Positions 62,321 through 64,000 of a DNA stretch of 64,000 nt are shown here, in pieces (positions within the stretch are counted from its first letter, which is position 1; each line of letters begins with the position of its first letter). Below the pieces are notes generated by a model. It was given only the letters and a program-made list of their open reading frames with translations, made no database searches and was not told the origin of the DNA. The stretch is from contig CAKNFJ010000001.1 in the NCBI GenBank assembly GCA_930633495.1, forward strand, positions 1,178,001-1,242,000, given 5' to 3'. A program made the translations under genes and the position numbers. The DNA is from Hyphomicrobiales bacterium (GTDB lineage: Bacteria; Pseudomonadota; Alphaproteobacteria; Rhizobiales; Beijerinckiaceae).

Positions 62321-63013
62321 TCAGACGGGATCGGACGCCACCATCTTTCGCCCCACCCAGGCAACGGCGATGCTCGACCAGGCGACGCCGAGACACCAGC
62401 CGCCGATGACGTCGGTCGGCCAGTGCACGCCGAGATAGATCCGGCTGAGCCCGATCAGCAGGATCATCACCCAGGCCAGCGTCATGCACAGCCGCTTGAT
62501 GTCCTCGCGACGCGATGCAAGGCCGACGAAACCGGCGATGCTGAGCAGCGTCACGGCCGAAAGGAAGGCGTGGCCGCTCGGAAAGCTGGCGGTGAAAGTC
62601 AGCGCAGCGTGCCCGACGACATCCGGCCGCTCCCGTCCGATCGCTATCTTGAGGCCATTGCTGGCCAGCAGGGCCGCAAGCAGGCTGACCGCGAGGCCGA
62701 TGGCGAGGTGGCGATAGCCGCAGAACCAGAGCGCGAGCGCCGCCGTGGCCGCCATGAAGAACAGCCCGACGAAACTGCCAAGCGCGGTCATGTCCCGGAC
62801 GGCTTCCTGGAACCAGGCCGGACCGAGCGGCACGGCCGGATTGGCCGGGTCGCGGAACAGCAGAACCAGCCTGGTGTCGAAGGCGAAGCTGCGATCCGAA
62901 GCGATGAAGGCCGCCAGCACCAGAAACGCCAATCCCGCCGCGGCGGGGATGAGAATACGCGGCTGCAACCAGGGCGCCGGTGTCCGGCTCATGGCGTGCA
63001 CAGGTTCAGGCAT
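62321..63013 (-). CDS. PAP2 family phosphatase
   Basis: A 230-residue membrane phosphatase with about six membrane segments. The three catalytic blocks are all present: 'LKIAIGRERP' (KxxxxxxRP), 'FPSGHAF' (PSGH) and 'SRIYLGVHWPTDVIGG' (SRxxxxxHxxxD). It likely removes phosphate from a lipid or isoprenyl diphosphate outside the inner membrane. ATG 63013 overlaps the lipid kinase stop by about 8 nt, so both are co-expressed; 62992 is an alternative start. Confidence 0.9.
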   Translation of the reverse strand: MPEPVHAMSRTPAPWLQPRILIPAAAGLAFLVLAAFIASDRSFAFDTRLVLLFRDPANPAVPLGPAWFQEAVRDMTALGSFVGLFFMAATAALALWFCGYRHLAIGLAVSLLAALLASNGLKIAIGRERPDVVGHAALTFTASFPSGHAFLSAVTLLSIAGFVGLASRREDIKRLCMTLAWVMILLIGLSRIYLGVHWPTDVIGGWCLGVAWSSIAVAWVGRKMVASDPV

Positions 63014-63926
63014 GGAAAGCTTCGCTCCGGAGGCTGGACGGTCTGGCGCCAATGACGGTCAGGGCGCGAGGCAGCAGGCCGTAGGACAGGGGGCCGCTCT
63101 TGCGCTCGACCTCGCCGTCGAAGGTGATGTGGCCCCGGCGCTTGTCGCGCCTGGCGAGCGTCACGGCATTGCCTGTGAAGGAACTCAGGTTCTGCGAGGA
63201 ACGCCACAGCCCGGACGCGACGGACAGGGCCGCCTTGCCGCGCGAATAGAGGCCGCCCGCATTGAGCACATGGACCTCGAAGACACCGCCATCGAGGCAG
63301 GCGCGCCGCCATTCGGCGCCGTCGAAACGGTTGACGGTGACCAGCACGGCATCGGCCTCGACGACCTGGCGCTCGTTCCCGACCGTGATCTCGACCGTGA
63401 TCGGGCGCGTAAACAGGATCGAGCGCGTCGCAGCGATGCCAAACGCGGCCACGCGGCTGAAGGGAAAGCGGCGGCGCGCATATTCGCGCTCGCGCGCCAT
63501 CAGGCTGAAGAACCCCATGCCGGACAAGGAATGGAACAGCCGATCATTGACCCGGCCGACATCCATCGCCACCGGCTCGCCATGGCAAAGCGCCTCGACC
63601 TGCTGCTCGAGCGTGCCGAACAGGCCGAGGTCGCGGCCGAGCACATTGACCGTGCCCATCGGCAGCACGCCGACGGGACGATCGGCCTGGATCAGAACGG
63701 GCAAGGCGCCGTTGATGGTGCCGTCGCCGCCGGCCAGGACGGGTATCGTCCTGTCCTTCTCGATCGCCAGCGATAGCGCACTTCCGATCTCGCGCGGCGG
63801 CACCAGCTTCACTTCGGCATGGCAGCTATGGGCGGCGAACGCAGCGCGCAACCGCGCCGCAAAAGCCTCGGCACCGGCCTCCAGAACCGCTCCCGCGCGG
63901 GCGTTGACAACGACGGTGTGACGCAT
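63006..63926 (-). CDS. Diacylglycerol kinase family lipid kinase
   Basis: A 306-residue cytoplasmic lipid kinase of the DagK/YegS type. The ATP-binding 'LAGGDGTINGALPVLIQADRPVGVLPMGTVNVLGRDL' follows 'VVNARAGAVLEAGAEA'. It phosphorylates a membrane lipid such as diacylglycerol or sphingoid base. Coupled to the PAP2 phosphatase, the pair could run opposite reactions on a lipid phosphate. The sequence upstream to the window end (63927-64000) shows nothing else. Confidence 0.9.
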   Translation of the reverse strand: MRHTVVVNARAGAVLEAGAEAFAARLRAAFAAHSCHAEVKLVPPREIGSALSLAIEKDRTIPVLAGGDGTINGALPVLIQADRPVGVLPMGTVNVLGRDLGLFGTLEQQVEALCHGEPVAMDVGRVNDRLFHSLSGMGFFSLMAREREYARRRFPFSRVAAFGIAATRSILFTRPITVEITVGNERQVVEADAVLVTVNRFDGAEWRRACLDGGVFEVHVLNAGGLYSRGKAALSVASGLWRSSQNLSSFTGNAVTLARRDKRRGHITFDGEVERKSGPLSYGLLPRALTVIGARPSSLRSEAFHA

Positions 63927-64000
63927 CTGCAGGCCAAGATAGGAGGGCGACGGGCGCAGACAAGCCCCGCATCCAGTTGCCGTCGCGCCCGCGACGGGCC

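Noticed and set aside
1..64000. tRNA, rRNA, CRISPR array, integrase or insertion sequence
   Set aside because: None was recognised by eye; regular spaced repeats and transposase motifs are absent. A tRNA scan would settle small RNA genes.

Overview
The window is GC-rich chromosomal DNA from an alphaproteobacterium, most likely a member of the Hyphomicrobiales (Rhizobiales) close to Bosea, Methylobacterium or Bradyrhizobium. That placement rests on gene content and protein style: a pseudouridine synthase with a long Arg/Gly tail next to rsmD, a PodJ-like polarity protein, a DUF3035 (BamF-like) protein, a TauE/TIGR02186 pair, Entner-Doudoroff sugar genes, and intergenic palindromes of the 'GTCATTCCGG' type. 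The genus is inferred. The DNA is densely coding, and I saw no rRNA, tRNA, CRISPR, insertion sequence or integrase.

Layout. 1-1311: C-terminal part of an rRNA pseudouridine synthase, then rsmD. 1317-2325: an EamA exporter with an overlapping palindromic operator. 2330-3600: a lower-GC cassette with an HNH-like toxin candidate and an overlapping DUF2019 protein, the clearest accessory element here. 3633-10087: GFA-type zinc protein, mutL with an endonuclease motif, a 23-bp perfect inverted repeat, pgi, and an inactive/active M16 peptidase pair. 10208-16231: DUF3035 protein, lspA, ileS, ribF and a MaoC dehydratase. 16480-21313: single-domain response regulator, HAD phosphatase, degenerate EAL protein, and a membrane-anchored TPR protein with a DNA-binding-like N-terminus. 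21494-25719: omega-aminotransferase, small membrane protein, a peptide deformylase homologue lacking two of three metal ligands, and a divergent SDR/LysR pair.

25730-31882 is a fatty-acid beta-oxidation block: FadJ-type fusion enzyme, thiolase, acyl-CoA dehydrogenase and a MerR regulator, with a dyad operator candidate and a clear terminator. 32231-35572 encodes the PodJ-like protein. 35749-37445 holds TauE/SafE and TIGR02186 genes overlapping by 4 nt. 37461-42064 is mostly molybdenum-cofactor and sulfur/Fe-S work: moeA, tusA-like, apbC/mrp, SRPBCC, mobA and a DUF2478 NTPase-like gene. 42252-47841: O-antigen-ligase-like membrane protein, threonine dehydratase family enzyme, M15 peptidase, M20 amidohydrolase and FAD oxidoreductase. 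47865-50737: eda, pgl and zwf, all on the minus strand, giving the Entner-Doudoroff route without edd in the run.

50992-56398 is a complete dipeptide/oligopeptide ABC importer with its binding protein. 56677-60071 encodes a fused ATP-grasp/alpha-E protein translationally coupled to a transglutaminase-like protein, probably a peptide-modification module. 60139-63926: aldehyde dehydrogenase, FMN split-barrel protein, and coupled PAP2 phosphatase and lipid kinase genes.

Three copies of a ~97-bp palindromic repeat family (40794, 50788, 54631) and several other intergenic palindromes sit only between genes. Many very long antisense ORFs are high-GC shadows and were left out.
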